Shown: piece after piece, positions 44,720 to 53,678 of the stretch
Layout: the number at the start of each line of letters is the position of its first letter
How positions within the stretch are numbered: the stretch's first letter is position 1
Origin: Gloeothece verrucosa PCC 7822
GTDB lineage: Bacteria > Cyanobacteriota > Cyanobacteriia > Cyanobacteriales > Microcystaceae
Direction: 5' to 3'
NCBI RefSeq assembly: GCF_000147335.1
Contig: NC_014533.1
Location: 434,001 to 498,000 of the forward strand
DNA: 64,000 nucleotides
Position numbers and translations under genes: made by a program
Notes under the pieces: generated by a model
Told to the model about the DNA's origin: nothing
Databases searched by the model: none
The model's input: only the letters and a program-made list of their open reading frames with translations

Positions 44720-44741
44720 AATTTAAAGATTAAATAATAAA

Positions 44742-45290
44742 TTATAGTAATTGATGAAAAGATAAACTGCCTACGCCAAGATCTAAACCTACAGGATTTT
44801 CTCCGGCTGGAAAAGCTTGAACTCTAAAAAGATAAGTACCCGGAATTCCAGGATTACGATAAGCTTGTAACGTAACCGTCAATGTTGTTCCTGGGGAAAT
44901 AGGCGGATTAAAAGTCATAGTGATTAGGCCGCTTTTAGGGTCTTGAGTTATGCTTTCTAATGCAACAGTCGCTTCTTTCGTGTTAGCTGTGCTTTGAGAG
45001 GCTACTGTTTTTAACAAATCAAAACCGATAGTTTCCTGATTAGCTTCAGGGGCAATGGTAATTTTTGCTAGTGATTCTGGAGAGGAAGCGGGTAAATTAA
45101 ATGTAAAGTAATAGTGCGGATGAGGCCAAGCAATCAAAGGATCAGGTGTATTAGCACTGACTAAAGAAGGCGGAGTGCCTGTAAAAAAAGTGGAATTTGC
45201 TGGATAGGGCAATTGTTGAGCCGGGGTAGGGGTAGCCAATGTCAAGCTAGATATACTTAGGGTTAAAGTTAATAGGTTAAGAAAACGCAT
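44742..45290 (-). CDS. DUF2808 secreted protein
   Basis: Starting at the ATG at 45290 gives a signal peptide (MRFLNLLTLTLSISSLTLAT) followed by a DUF2808 domain: HYYFTFNLPASSPESLAKITIA, ALESITQDPKSGLITMTFNP, VTLQAYRNPGIPGTYLFRV and GVGSLSF. DUF2808 proteins are widespread cyanobacterial secreted proteins of unknown function with a beta-sandwich fold. The longer frame to 45371 adds 27 residues before the signal peptide and is unlikely. It leads the DUF2808-DUF2092-DUF6515-like operon, with a 22-bp gap to the next gene. Confidence 0.88.
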   Translation of the reverse strand: MRFLNLLTLTLSISSLTLATPTPAQQLPYPANSTFFTGTPPSLVSANTPDPLIAWPHPHYYFTFNLPASSPESLAKITIAPEANQETIGFDLLKTVASQSTANTKEATVALESITQDPKSGLITMTFNPPISPGTTLTVTLQAYRNPGIPGTYLFRVQAFPAGENPVGLDLGVGSLSFHQLL

Positions 45291-45493
45291 AAGTCGATAA
45301 AAATTCAAAAATATAAGAATTAAACCGATAAATTTAGTTATTTTTCGAGAGTTTCCCCTCTTAAAAACCAATTGAATTCCGTCTATTTGAGCAATATCAA
45401 CTTCTTAACTATAAATCTATCTTAAGATGGTGGTTAAATGCTTTAAATTAATTTACATAATCTTTCACAAAGTTGCCGTTTTTTGATAGAGTT

Positions 45494-45606
45494 AAGACTT
45501 ACGCACTGTAAGCCAATCATTAGGCTTTGAGATTGTCCGCGATCCTTCGCTACCTCTGGTGGATGACATAAAATCGTTTTTTTTAATTGGGAGTGCGTAA
45601 CTCCTA
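45494..45606 (+). repeat. Repeat family B, copy 4
   Basis: AAGACTTACGCACTGTAAGC at the left, GGGAGTGCGTAACTCCT at the right, with the B interior. It lies in the divergent region between the DUF2808 gene and the 123-aa gene. Confidence 0.85.
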
Positions 45607-45676
45607 AGAGTCATCCAAAGATAACCTGTAATTTGACAAAGACTCACCAAGCACTTAATTATTAGTAACGTTTATT

Positions 45677-46048
45677 ATGCAGTTATCACTTTCACTTAAA
45701 AAACCAATTGTCGGCGGCCTAGCCACTTTAGCCGTCATGGGATGGCGATTTATTCCTGTTGCCCAAGCCCAGAATCAAGAACCTTTGCCCGAAGAAGTGG
45801 TCAATGCGATTGCGGCTAAAACCATACAGAAATTTAACAATGCTTCTTGTCAAGAATTGTCGGCTTCGATGGCGGCCAAAAAATCTAATCAAGGTAATTC
45901 AGGGCAAGAAAACCTAAAAGATCAATTAACAGACCGATTTATTCAGCTATTGCGACAAAATCCTTCTTTAACTGAGCAATTTTTTGGTCAAATTTCTACT
46001 CCTGTTCTGACAAAATTATTTGAGTGCGGCTTAATTCCTCCTCAATAA
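45677..46048 (+). CDS. Small exported protein, 123 aa
   Basis: Signal peptide with cleavage near AQA|Q, then a helical, polar domain (LPEEVVNAIAAKTIQKFNN) containing two Cys (SCQELS, FECGL) that may form a disulphide. No family recognised. It is followed after 60 bp by another small exported protein on the same strand. Confidence 0.7.
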   Translation: MQLSLSLKKPIVGGLATLAVMGWRFIPVAQAQNQEPLPEEVVNAIAAKTIQKFNNASCQELSASMAAKKSNQGNSGQENLKDQLTDRFIQLLRQNPSLTEQFFGQISTPVLTKLFECGLIPPQ

Positions 46049-46108
46049 AGGAACTCTGTGAGCTAATAATAGTTCAAATAAGGGTAAATTCGCTCAAGTA
46101 AAAGTTTT

Positions 46109-46591
46109 ATGAAAAAAATTGTCAAAGGGATCAGTTTAGGAATATCAGTCTTAGGGGTTTTTCAGGCTGAATTGTGTTTAGCTCAATTAGCAGAACCTTT
46201 TGCCTATCCTAGTCAGGGACAAAGTGCCCAACAACAACAACAAGACCATTTCGCCTGTTATTCCTGGGCCAAACAACAAACCGGCTTTGATCCGGCTCAA
46301 CCCCAACCTCAAACCACAGCCCAATCTCCGCAGCAGGGAGGACTCGTGCGGGGCGCTCTTAAAGGTTCTTTATTAGGCCTAGTGGGTGGAGCCATTGGTG
46401 GTAATGTCGGTGAAGGAGCCGCCATTGGTGCCGGTGTGGGTGCTTTAGGCGGACTGATGCGGAGACAAGAACAACAACAACAAGCCAATCAACTTTCTGC
46501 TCAGGCCCAAGCTAAAGAACAACAAAACTTGCAACGGTATTTTCAAGCTTGGACAGCTTGTATGACAGGGCGCGGTTATACCGTTAAATAG
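46109..46591 (+). CDS. Glycine-zipper exported protein, 160 aa
   Basis: Signal peptide (MKKIVKGISLGISVLGVFQA), a Gln-rich linker, then GALKGSLLGLVGGAIGGNVG and GAAIGAGVGALGG, a glycine-zipper membrane-associated hairpin like YMGG/Rick17kDa-type outer-membrane proteins. Two Cys (FACYSWAKQQTG near residue 50 and TACMTGRGYTVK at the end) frame the zipper and recur in cyanobacterial homologues with the same ending. Envelope role inferred. Confidence 0.8.
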   Translation: MKKIVKGISLGISVLGVFQAELCLAQLAEPFAYPSQGQSAQQQQQDHFACYSWAKQQTGFDPAQPQPQTTAQSPQQGGLVRGALKGSLLGLVGGAIGGNVGEGAAIGAGVGALGGLMRRQEQQQQANQLSAQAQAKEQQNLQRYFQAWTACMTGRGYTVK

Positions 46592-46716
46592 TTGGGCATA
46601 GCTAAATTTCTCTGATTATTGTAAAGAATTGTAAAATACCGACAATTCTTTGTTCTTGCTTTTTGTGCATTGTGTAATTTATTGCCTTTTGTCTAATTTT
46701 GAGGAGATAGTGTTAA

Positions 46717-47478
46717 ATGGCTTACAGATATATTAATCAATTAGCAACGCCAGAAAATATCAATCGATTTCTGGAATTTGTAGATTTAGCGGCAGGTTCA
46801 GGACAAGATACAACCAATGTTTGGGAAATCGAGCGTAGACTTGTTGATAGTCGTCCGATGCAATTGTGTGTCAAAGCCGTGCTTGCAGAATCTAGCTCTG
46901 CTCAATTAGTTAAGGAACGCTACATTGGGCCAGCTTATGATTTAGAGGCTATGGGAAAAATGCCCAAAGATTCACTCGGTTGGACTTATAGCAAAATCAT
47001 GACCGCTTTGGGATATGATCCTCAATTTTATCCTCAGCGCACTGATTTTGAATCAGATGCCGATTACATTGGTTTTCGAGTCAATAAAACCCACGATATT
47101 CATCATATTTTGACAGGATTTAGTTTGGATGGCTTAGGAGAATTAGGAGTCATTTCGATCACGGTGGCACAAACTCGCTACCCGACTTTTTTGTTAATAG
47201 ATCTCCTGGCCCTATTGATGACTTTTTTTACCAGCGATACTTTGCTTAGTGAAGTAGAAAATGATGGCGATTTAGGCAAAACTTTGGGCTATAAATTTGA
47301 CTTGATTTCCCAAGGAATTACTATTGGTAGAAATGCTAAACCTTTATTTCCTATTAAGTGGGAAGAAGGGTTTGAACGCTCCCTAGAAGAATGGCGCGAA
47401 GAACTAAATATTAAACCCGTTTTAGAGGGCCCTTGGAGTTGGTACAGCAGACCTGAATTACGTGCCGCCATTGCTTAA
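46717..47478 (+). CDS. Coq4-family protein
   Basis: Coq4 signature HDxxH-x11-E is present: His126-Asp127-x-x-His130 and Glu142 (THDIHHILTGFSLDGLGE), with flanking FRVNK and GWTYSKIMTALGYDP. In eukaryotes Coq4 binds Zn and acts in ubiquinone ring decarboxylation. Cyanobacteria make plastoquinone rather than ubiquinone, so the substrate here is unknown; a quinone or prenyl-lipid step is the natural guess. No signal peptide. A GAGGAG ribosome site precedes the ATG. Confidence 0.88.
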   Translation: MAYRYINQLATPENINRFLEFVDLAAGSGQDTTNVWEIERRLVDSRPMQLCVKAVLAESSSAQLVKERYIGPAYDLEAMGKMPKDSLGWTYSKIMTALGYDPQFYPQRTDFESDADYIGFRVNKTHDIHHILTGFSLDGLGELGVISITVAQTRYPTFLLIDLLALLMTFFTSDTLLSEVENDGDLGKTLGYKFDLISQGITIGRNAKPLFPIKWEEGFERSLEEWREELNIKPVLEGPWSWYSRPELRAAIA

Positions 47479-47551
47479 AAGTCTATTTGGGCGAGCATTT
47501 ATCACTCTGAATCAAAATTTTTTGCTGTTTTCTATTTTTTGTCAGAGAATT

Positions 47552-48040
47552 ATGAAAAAAATTAACAATAAATCACCAATTTTTTTAGTAATTTCGTCTC
47601 TTATCTTCGGTTTTAATCTACCAGCAAAAGCCGAAACTTGTGTCCCTATCTCCGTAGTTAATGGTCAGGGAAACAGCATTACTAAAACGGTTTCTCCTCC
47701 CACCATTCCTGCTGGTCCCTTGGGAATGGTAGGAGTTGATATTACTCGTAATAATTGGAATACAGATTGGGCGGTTCCCAGTGAGCAAAAATTTAAGCGT
47801 TTTATCGCTACTATTTCTTCAGATGGGGGGGCATTTGATATTAAAATGTATCTCAAATATAGTGACCAAACAACCGGCGAATTTTACAATTCAGATGGGG
47901 TACAAATAAATTCTAATCAGCCTTTACAAATTGAAGCTGCACCACGACCTGACGATGAACCTTATCAAGTTAATCTATTGGTGGGTGGTTTGAACCATAT
48001 TGGCAGTAATTATACAGCTTCGGTTGTGGCTTGCTATTAA
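47552..48040 (+). CDS. Secreted hypothetical protein, 162 aa
   Basis: The ATG at 47552 gives a clear signal peptide (MKKINNKSPIFLVISSLIFG, cleavage near AKA|E); a longer frame from 47462 overlaps the Coq4 gene and adds no sensible sequence. The mature part is beta-rich (SVVNGQGNSITKTVSPPTIP, PYQVNLLVGGLNHIGSNYT) with two Cys at its ends (TCVPI, VVACY), likely a disulphide-closed beta sandwich. Not recognised. It lies 74 bp after the Coq4 gene. Confidence 0.75.
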   Translation: MKKINNKSPIFLVISSLIFGFNLPAKAETCVPISVVNGQGNSITKTVSPPTIPAGPLGMVGVDITRNNWNTDWAVPSEQKFKRFIATISSDGGAFDIKMYLKYSDQTTGEFYNSDGVQINSNQPLQIEAAPRPDDEPYQVNLLVGGLNHIGSNYTASVVACY

Positions 48041-48065
48041 TCATTAAACAAGGGGAGATGAACTC

Positions 48066-48551
48066 ATGGATGGACTCAAGCGTGAAATCAAAAAACTCGG
48101 GTTTCTGACTCTGTTTTTTTTCATTTGCTTTGGTTATATTTTACTGTTGATGAAATTGTTTTTAGAAGATTATGAGATTAACACTTATGTGTTATCAAAA
48201 GCCATTATAGGGGCATTGGTAGCGGCTAAAGCTGTTGCTATTATGGATTCTACTCCTTTGTTCAAGCGGTTTTTACAATCGCCGCGTTATATCAGCATAC
48301 TCTATAAAACTTTTTTCTATAGCTTGACTGTAATAGTAATAGGAGTAATTGAAAACCTTTTTCATGCCTATAAAGAAACTAAAAACATGGGTGCGGCTAT
48401 TGTAAAATTCGTTGAAACTCGAAATATTCATCATTTTTTTGCGGTAATTTTATGTATCGGTGTAGTGTTTTTAATTTACAATATTTATGATGAAGTAAAT
48501 ATTTATTTTGGGAAAGGAAAAGTAAAAAACTTTTTTTTAGAGCGTCCCTAA
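48066..48551 (+). CDS. Membrane protein of unknown function, 161 aa
   Basis: Four hydrophobic helices (about residues 12-32, 45-60, 82-98, 124-141). Resembles a group of small bacterial membrane proteins with the central motif AIIGALVAAKAVAIMDSTPL. No transport motif seen. AGGGGAGATG precedes the ATG. It follows the secreted 162-aa protein by 25 bp, likely in one operon. Confidence 0.75.
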   Translation: MDGLKREIKKLGFLTLFFFICFGYILLLMKLFLEDYEINTYVLSKAIIGALVAAKAVAIMDSTPLFKRFLQSPRYISILYKTFFYSLTVIVIGVIENLFHAYKETKNMGAAIVKFVETRNIHHFFAVILCIGVVFLIYNIYDEVNIYFGKGKVKNFFLERP

Positions 48552-48604
48552 ATGGTGTTTCCTGTTAAATAAAAAGTCAGCTTTTCTTTTTTAATTATTT
48601 TATT

Positions 48605-48726
48605 AAGTACCTAGACACAATTAAAGTTAACTGTGTGATTAGGGAACAGGGAACACTTCGACAAGCTCAGTGCAAGCAGGGAACAGGGAACAGGTAAGAC
48701 TTTCAAACCTTTTACATTTCTTAACA
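48605..48726 (+). repeat. Repeat family C, copy with left end
   Basis: AAGTACCTAGACACAATTAA, then AAAGTTAACTGTGTG and GGGAACAGG, ending TTTTACATTTCTTAAC. The right end is missing, and an insertion containing CTTCGACAAGCTCAGTGCAA interrupts the interior. Confidence 0.7.
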
Positions 48727-48806
48727 TAAAGTCTCCAATTAGCTTATCAAATATTGAAGCCTGCGGAGACAACCTTTGTCGGATTGGCCCAAAAGCTTGA
48801 GTCTGT

Positions 48807-48924
48807 TAAGCTAAGACGCATTTAATTTTTATAACTTTATTTTTGGTACAAAGGTTCAATCCTTTCCCCTTTCCCCTTTCCCCCTTCTTTATCTGGACTA
48901 ATAATTTAGATGCGTAACAGCTTA
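48807..48924 (-). repeat. Repeat family D, copy 2 (inverted)
   Basis: Reads TAAGCTAAGACGCATTTAAT to TTTAGATGCGTAACAGCTTA and is nearly the exact reverse complement of 13965-14083, including the ACAAAGGTTCAATCC stretch. The two copies lie about 35 kb apart in opposite orientation. Confidence 0.9.
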
Positions 48925-49166
48925 GGACTTACCACAAGAAAGGGAGAGTCAAGTGTATTGATAAGTTATGCCTATATATCAATTCACGAGCTTAGAGTTG
49001 ATGGTTATAGTTTTTAGCAATCGTAGCCTCAAAAATACCTATTAAAAAATTTAATAAAATTTTAACAGTCGGGGTAGAAAATCAGTCCTTATCCTTGGGA
49101 ATACTGAAACTGTAGAGCGAGAACTCATTATTTTTTATCAAGCCTTGTATTTCTACTCAATGACTA
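48925..49166. other. Upstream region of the SulP transporter gene
   Basis: About 240 bp between the D repeat and the transporter start, AT-rich, with no identified operator, repeat or gene. Presumably holds the transporter's promoter. Confidence 0.4.
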
Positions 49167-51410
49167 ATGACATTATCTTCTATGATTAACGAATTAAGAT
49201 ATATAACGAATTTTCCGACTCATCTCAGCTTAAATTTCCGACAAATCTTTTTAAGCTTAATTATGACTTTAATTGTAGGTGTTTCAGAGATTAGTATTTG
49301 TTTATCTCTGGCTATTCTTCTTTTTGGAGAAAAGTTGCCTAATTATGTTCCTAATGGGTTTAGTTTATTGCTGTTAAGCGGAGTCATTGCTAATATTATA
49401 GTCGCTTTTTGGAGTTCTTCAACCAATATTGTTGTTGTGCCGCAAGATGTCCCTATTGCTATTTTTACTGTAATTAGTTCTAATCTAATGACTCATTTAC
49501 CAAGCGGAACTACAGACCAAAATTTATGGCTGACAGTGGTGACGACTATGGTTTTAACTACTTTTTTAACAGCTATTTTTAGCGGCACATTAGGACTGCT
49601 AAAATTTGGAAATTTAATTCGATTTATTCCTTATCCCGTTATGGGAGGCTTTTTAGCTGGTTCTGGGTGGCTGTTATTAAAAGGTTCTCTAGGAATGATG
49701 GCAGGGATTAATTTTCAAGGCAATGATTTTTTTAGGTTGTTTGAACCCAATATTTTGTCTCACTGGGGTGCTGGTGCTATTTTAAGTATTATGCTTTTCT
49801 GGTTGACTCGCCGTTTTAAACATTGGTTAGTTATTCCCGGGTTTTTAATGGCGGCTATTGTAGGATTTTATTTAGTGTTTTTAATTAGTCATAGTTCTTT
49901 AGAAATAGCTAGAGAGCAAGGCTGGTTATTAGAAAGTTTATCTCAAAAAGTTACGTTAAATTTATTTAATCCTTTAAGTATTACCCAAGCCAATTGGTCT
50001 TTAATTTTGGGAGAATCGGGTAATATATGTTCTATTATTCTTCTTAGCACTGTGGGGTTATTACTTAATGCTAGTGCCATAGAATTAGCGACTAAGCGTG
50101 ATATTAATTTACATCAAGAATTACGGGCTGTGGGTTTGGCTAATTTACTAACCAGTTTTGCTGGTGGATTTATCTGCTATCATCAATTGAACTATTCTAT
50201 GTTAGCTCAAAAGTTAACTATTAATAGCCGCTTAGTGGGTCTTTTTACAGCAGGTGCTTATGGAATGGCTTTAGTATTTGGTGAATCTATTATTTATTTA
50301 TTTCCTAAACCTGTGCTAGGTGGATTATTACTATTTTTAGGGTTTGAACTGTTGAGTCAATGGTTGTATGATACTTGGTTTAAACTGCCTTTTACTGACT
50401 ATATTACTATAGTGATTATTTTAATGGTGATTGCTATGGTCGGGTTTTTACCTGGAGTTGCTGTGGGTTTATTGGTAACACTGATGCTTTTTGTGGTTAA
50501 TTACAGCCGCATTAATATTGTTAAGCATCAATTTTCCGGAGTAACTCATCAAAGTAATGTAGCTTATGCACCTGATAAAGTTAAAATTCTTAAAGAAAAA
50601 GGAGAAGAAATTTTAATTCTAGAATTAGAAGGATTTATTTTTTTTGGAACAGCTAATAATTTAGTTGAAGTTATTCAAGCTCGTATAGAAGATATTTCTA
50701 AAAATCCTCTTCGCTTCTTGGTATTAGATTTTAGAGAGGTTAGAGGGATAGATTCTTCAGCCAATATAAGTTTTTTAAAAATTCAACAAATTGCTCAAAA
50801 AAATGGCTCAATTCTTGTTTTTACTCATTTAAGTGAGTTTTTAAAAAGTTTTTTAGAAAAAGGAGATTTTATTTTCGATAATAGTTGTCAAATTTTCTCG
50901 GACTTAGATCGAGGGTTGGAATGGTGTGAGGAAAAAACTTTAGAAGTTAATGAATATCAAGAAAAAGTTAATTATGACTTAAAACAACAGCTAAAAGATT
51001 TAGGTTTAAACCTTGAAGAAATATCTAAGTTTATCAACTATTTAAAATTTTTAAAAGTAGAGCGAGAAGAGGTTATTTTTCAAAAGGGAGATGTTTCTGA
51101 TGGCCTTTATTTTCTTGAGTCAGGTCAAATTAGTGTAGTAGTGAGTATGGCTAATGGTCAAACTAAACGTTTAAGGACTTATAAAAGCGGCACAATTATT
51201 GGTGAAATGGGGCTTTATCAACAAGCTAATCGCTCGGCGACAGTTATTTGTAATTCATCCAGTAATCTTTATTATTTATCTACTCAAAATTTTCAAAAAA
51301 TGGAACAAGAAAATTCGGTATTAGCTTCTAAATTTCATCGCTTTATTGTAATTTTATTGGCAGAGCGTCTTCGCCATCGAGATGTTCAATTAGAAAATTT
51401 ATTATCATGA
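49167..51410 (+). CDS. SulP anion transporter with STAS and cyclic-nucleotide-binding domains
   Basis: 747 residues: about ten to twelve membrane helices with the SulP core (about 25-440: FIPYPVMGGFLAGSGWLLLK, GLANLLTSFAGGFICYHQL), a STAS domain (about 470-590: EILILELEGFIFFGTANNL, VLDFREVRGIDSSANIS) and a C-terminal cyclic-nucleotide-binding domain (about 620-745: VIFQKGDVSDGLYFLESGQI, GTIIGEMGLYQQANRSATV). SulP proteins carry bicarbonate, sulphate or other anions; the attached CNB domain suggests gating by cAMP or a related ligand, though its Arg-contact pocket (GEMGLY...RSATV) needs checking. Known bicarbonate SulPs such as BicA lack this domain. Confidence 0.92.
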   Translation: MTLSSMINELRYITNFPTHLSLNFRQIFLSLIMTLIVGVSEISICLSLAILLFGEKLPNYVPNGFSLLLLSGVIANIIVAFWSSSTNIVVVPQDVPIAIFTVISSNLMTHLPSGTTDQNLWLTVVTTMVLTTFLTAIFSGTLGLLKFGNLIRFIPYPVMGGFLAGSGWLLLKGSLGMMAGINFQGNDFFRLFEPNILSHWGAGAILSIMLFWLTRRFKHWLVIPGFLMAAIVGFYLVFLISHSSLEIAREQGWLLESLSQKVTLNLFNPLSITQANWSLILGESGNICSIILLSTVGLLLNASAIELATKRDINLHQELRAVGLANLLTSFAGGFICYHQLNYSMLAQKLTINSRLVGLFTAGAYGMALVFGESIIYLFPKPVLGGLLLFLGFELLSQWLYDTWFKLPFTDYITIVIILMVIAMVGFLPGVAVGLLVTLMLFVVNYSRINIVKHQFSGVTHQSNVAYAPDKVKILKEKGEEILILELEGFIFFGTANNLVEVIQARIEDISKNPLRFLVLDFREVRGIDSSANISFLKIQQIAQKNGSILVFTHLSEFLKSFLEKGDFIFDNSCQIFSDLDRGLEWCEEKTLEVNEYQEKVNYDLKQQLKDLGLNLEEISKFINYLKFLKVEREEVIFQKGDVSDGLYFLESGQISVVVSMANGQTKRLRTYKSGTIIGEMGLYQQANRSATVICNSSSNLYYLSTQNFQKMEQENSVLASKFHRFIVILLAERLRHRDVQLENLLS

Positions 51411-51516
51411 AATTGTTCTATTAAATAGCTGGGTTGAATTAAGAGTTAAAAGCTAACTTTTTGCTATAATATTTTTTAATTAAACCCTAAAAGCTTTTTT
51501 TTATGATTGGTATCTT

Positions 51517-51855
51517 ATGCTCACCGTTTTTATCCATCAACCATTTTTTATCCCAGAAATAATTATTAACTTGCTGAGTCTCCCACTAATTTTTAAACTC
51601 ATTCCCCGTCAGGGGTGGTATGGTATCCGTACAGCCAAAACCCTTTCAAATGATAGATACTGGTATTCTGCAAATACTTTTGGAGGAAGGGTGTTATTTA
51701 CTTCAACGATGATTTATTTAGTGGTGGCCTGGACAATTCCTTGTACAAGCAGTGAATGTCCTGATTTAAAAGTATTTTTAATTCATTTAACAGCAATGGC
51801 CTTGCCGCTTTTTACTGGCATGATATTAATTCATTCTTACTTAAAAAAATTATAA
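51517..51855 (+). CDS. SdpI-like membrane protein, 112 aa
   Basis: The SdpI family signature WYGIRTAKTLSNDRYWYSANTF-like motif (WYGIRTAKTL, YWYSANTFGGR) lies between hydrophobic helices. In Bacillus SdpI gives immunity to the SdpC toxin; most relatives are of unknown role. Shorter than SdpI itself; no toxin gene is adjacent. Independent gene, 106 bp after the SulP transporter. Confidence 0.82.
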   Translation: MLTVFIHQPFFIPEIIINLLSLPLIFKLIPRQGWYGIRTAKTLSNDRYWYSANTFGGRVLFTSTMIYLVVAWTIPCTSSECPDLKVFLIHLTAMALPLFTGMILIHSYLKKL

Positions 51856-51963
51856 AAAGATAGACAAAAGTCCACTGATAGCAAGAAGCAATAAGTAGTC
51901 GGATATCTGTAAAGTTAACTGTGAGTTTGGGGTTCATAGTACGGGTGAAAGGGCAATGGTAGG

Positions 51964-52177
51964 ACTTACGCATTCTCCACTAAATCATTGGGGTTTGAGA
52001 TTTGCGCGATCCTTCGCTAGGCTCGCTTGGGACATAAAATCGTTGTTTTTAATTGGGAGTGCGTAATACCAATTCTCTATAACGCTGCATTTAATCGATC
52101 CCCCCAACCCCCCGTGAACTCGGGGGGCTTTAAAAAAAAAATAAATTGTATTATTAAGGAGAATTGGTATAACTCCT
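51964..52177 (+). repeat. Repeat family B, copy 5, split by a nested element
   Basis: AGGACTTACGCATTCTCCAC to GGGAGTGCGTAA (51964-52066), then a 103-bp insert, then the remaining end TAACTCCTAA. Rejoining the two halves recreates the B terminus GTGCGTAACTCC seen in copies 2 and 4. Confidence 0.85.
52067..52169 (+). mobile_element. 103-bp MITE nested in repeat B, with TAA target duplication
   Basis: Inverted ends TACCAATTCTC and GAGAATTGGTA. TAA at 52064-52066 is repeated at 52170-52172 as a target-site duplication. The interior has CCCCCCG-TGAACT-CGGGGGG, a hairpin with a 7-bp stem (near 52110-52129). A lone right end of the same element (GAATTGGTATAACC) may lie at 15961. Confidence 0.85.
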
Positions 52178-52272
52178 AAATGGGTAAGAGTTGGGAGAGT
52201 TTTACATTTCGCGGGTACAAAGAAGCTCTATAGAGTGTCCAGATACTTAGAGGTTTACTTGATTGTAAAATT

Positions 52273-52330
52273 AAGTACCTAGAAATAGATAAAGGATTTG
52301 CTCTTAAAAAATGTAAAAATCCCTAAAACT
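52273..52330 (+). repeat. Repeat family C, partial copy
   Basis: AAGTACCTAGAAATAGATAA and AAAAAATGTAAAAATCC match the C left end and interior. A second, inverted C end fragment (GTCCAGATACTTA) lies at 52236-52248. Confidence 0.5.
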
Positions 52331-52349
52331 TTTAAAGAGTGCCTCTAGC

Positions 52350-53558
52350 CTAACAAAAAGCTTCTCTAAAGTTGGCAGGGTCTTGATCACGTCGATGGTC
52401 TAGAGGTATTGGAGGCCCTTGTCGATCACCTGCCAAAGCCGCAGTAGTTTCAAGTGCTTCCCTTAACCGTTTAGCGGCGTAAATCGACATATCTCTAGGT
52501 ACATTTATTCTATCTCGTAAATATCTTAGAGCGATATCTGAATCTGGGGGTGGAGTACAGACTTCCTTTGTGATCATATAAGTCAAGGCACAACGAAGGG
52601 CTTCATCAAACAAAGTATCATCGCAAGGATTAACTTTAATCAAATTGTTGCGGTGTTTGAGTACCCGTTGTAGTGCTTCTTGTTGAGAAGTTTCCGGTTC
52701 AGGGTAAGTTACATCAGGTAGTCCGAACCAAGGGCCATTGTCTACCCGTGCTTTGTTAATTAGCATTTGAGGTTCGCCGTTTTCATAGCAACCGCCCATT
52801 TGAGGCGGCAAATCATGAGCATGGGTGTGAAAGTCGCTTTGAGTTCCTCGATAAGTGGGACGACTTTCCATCGCTTCAAACCATGCGGCTAAATGAGGGT
52901 TTTCTTCCCGTAGAGAGTAGCCTTTGTAATAGTAAAGGCTGGCATTCATCCGTTCTACATAAGGGGTAAAAATTACATCTACTGTACCGAATTGTTCTAA
53001 AAAGTAAGGTCCTTCGGTGCGGCTTAAGGCATCTTCTACCATTTGTACAACGTTGATGAATTTTTGACGGTTTTGTTGGTCGAAAGAAGAAGAACGAGCC
53101 GGATAACAAAGCCAATTACACCAAGCTCGAAATAAAAGTCGTTCTAGTTGTCGTAAAGGAATGACTTCTTTTGCTTTCATACTTTGAGTTAAGGGGCCAA
53201 AAACACGCTCTAAAGCGATTAAAATATCATCACTTTCAGTAATCAGTTTTCCGTCTAACTCGAGAGCCGGAAGCATTCCCGATGGCACAAGCCGCTTATA
53301 CCAAGTCTCTTTTTGTCCATAACAGAACATGGTAATTTTTTTGATGCGGTAAGGGATTTGTTTTTCTTCTAACCATAACCAAACTTTTTGACAATAAGGA
53401 CACCAGGCATGATTATCGCGGTATAGGGTGACACGAACTTCAGATTCGTCATGATTAAAAAGCCGCAAAGTGGCTTGCGCGTTGGTGGAACCGTTAATTG
53501 GATCTGTTTCAAAATTGGTGAGTGCTTCTAGTTGTGTCCAACTGAGAGGAAAAGTCAT
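52350..53558 (-). CDS. Glutathione S-transferase-like protein, 402 aa
   Basis: N-terminal thioredoxin-fold domain (about 42-125) with CPYC (Cys53-Pro-Tyr-Cys56), [20 protein letters not shown] cis-Pro and Glu-Ser glutathione-site pattern; GST C-terminal helical domain (about 140-245) and a further 150-residue extension ([31 protein letters not shown]) longer than in normal GSTs. Likely a glutathione-dependent enzyme of the Omega/xi-like group with a redox Cys, or a glutaredoxin-like reductase. A family-specific extension is known in plastid and cyanobacterial GST-like proteins. Single gene, next to the CRISPR array. Confidence 0.88.
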   Translation of the reverse strand: MTFPLSWTQLEALTNFETDPINGSTNAQATLRLFNHDESEVRVTLYRDNHAWCPYCQKVWLWLEEKQIPYRIKKITMFCYGQKETWYKRLVPSGMLPALELDGKLITESDDILIALERVFGPLTQSMKAKEVIPLRQLERLLFRAWCNWLCYPARSSSFDQQNRQKFINVVQMVEDALSRTEGPYFLEQFGTVDVIFTPYVERMNASLYYYKGYSLREENPHLAAWFEAMESRPTYRGTQSDFHTHAHDLPPQMGGCYENGEPQMLINKARVDNGPWFGLPDVTYPEPETSQQEALQRVLKHRNNLIKVNPCDDTLFDEALRCALTYMITKEVCTPPPDSDIALRYLRDRINVPRDMSIYAAKRLREALETTAALAGDRQGPPIPLDHRRDQDPANFREAFC

Positions 53559-53678
53559 AGTTTTTGGCCTTTTGAGCAGTTCAGTGTTTTATTTTAACTC
53601 GATTGTCGTTACATAATTTAACAAAATTGCCGCTATCTATTTATTTTGATAACTGTGTATAAGAGCCATAAAATCTTT

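Noticed and set aside
51517-51855. SdpI-like gene considered as immunity for a nearby toxin.
   Set aside because: No toxin or SdpC-like gene is adjacent; the family also has other roles.
52104-52132. CCCCCCG-TGAACT-CGGGGGG hairpin considered as a terminator.
   Set aside because: It lies inside the nested MITE and is not close to the end of a gene; the U-tract expected after the stem is absent on the + strand.
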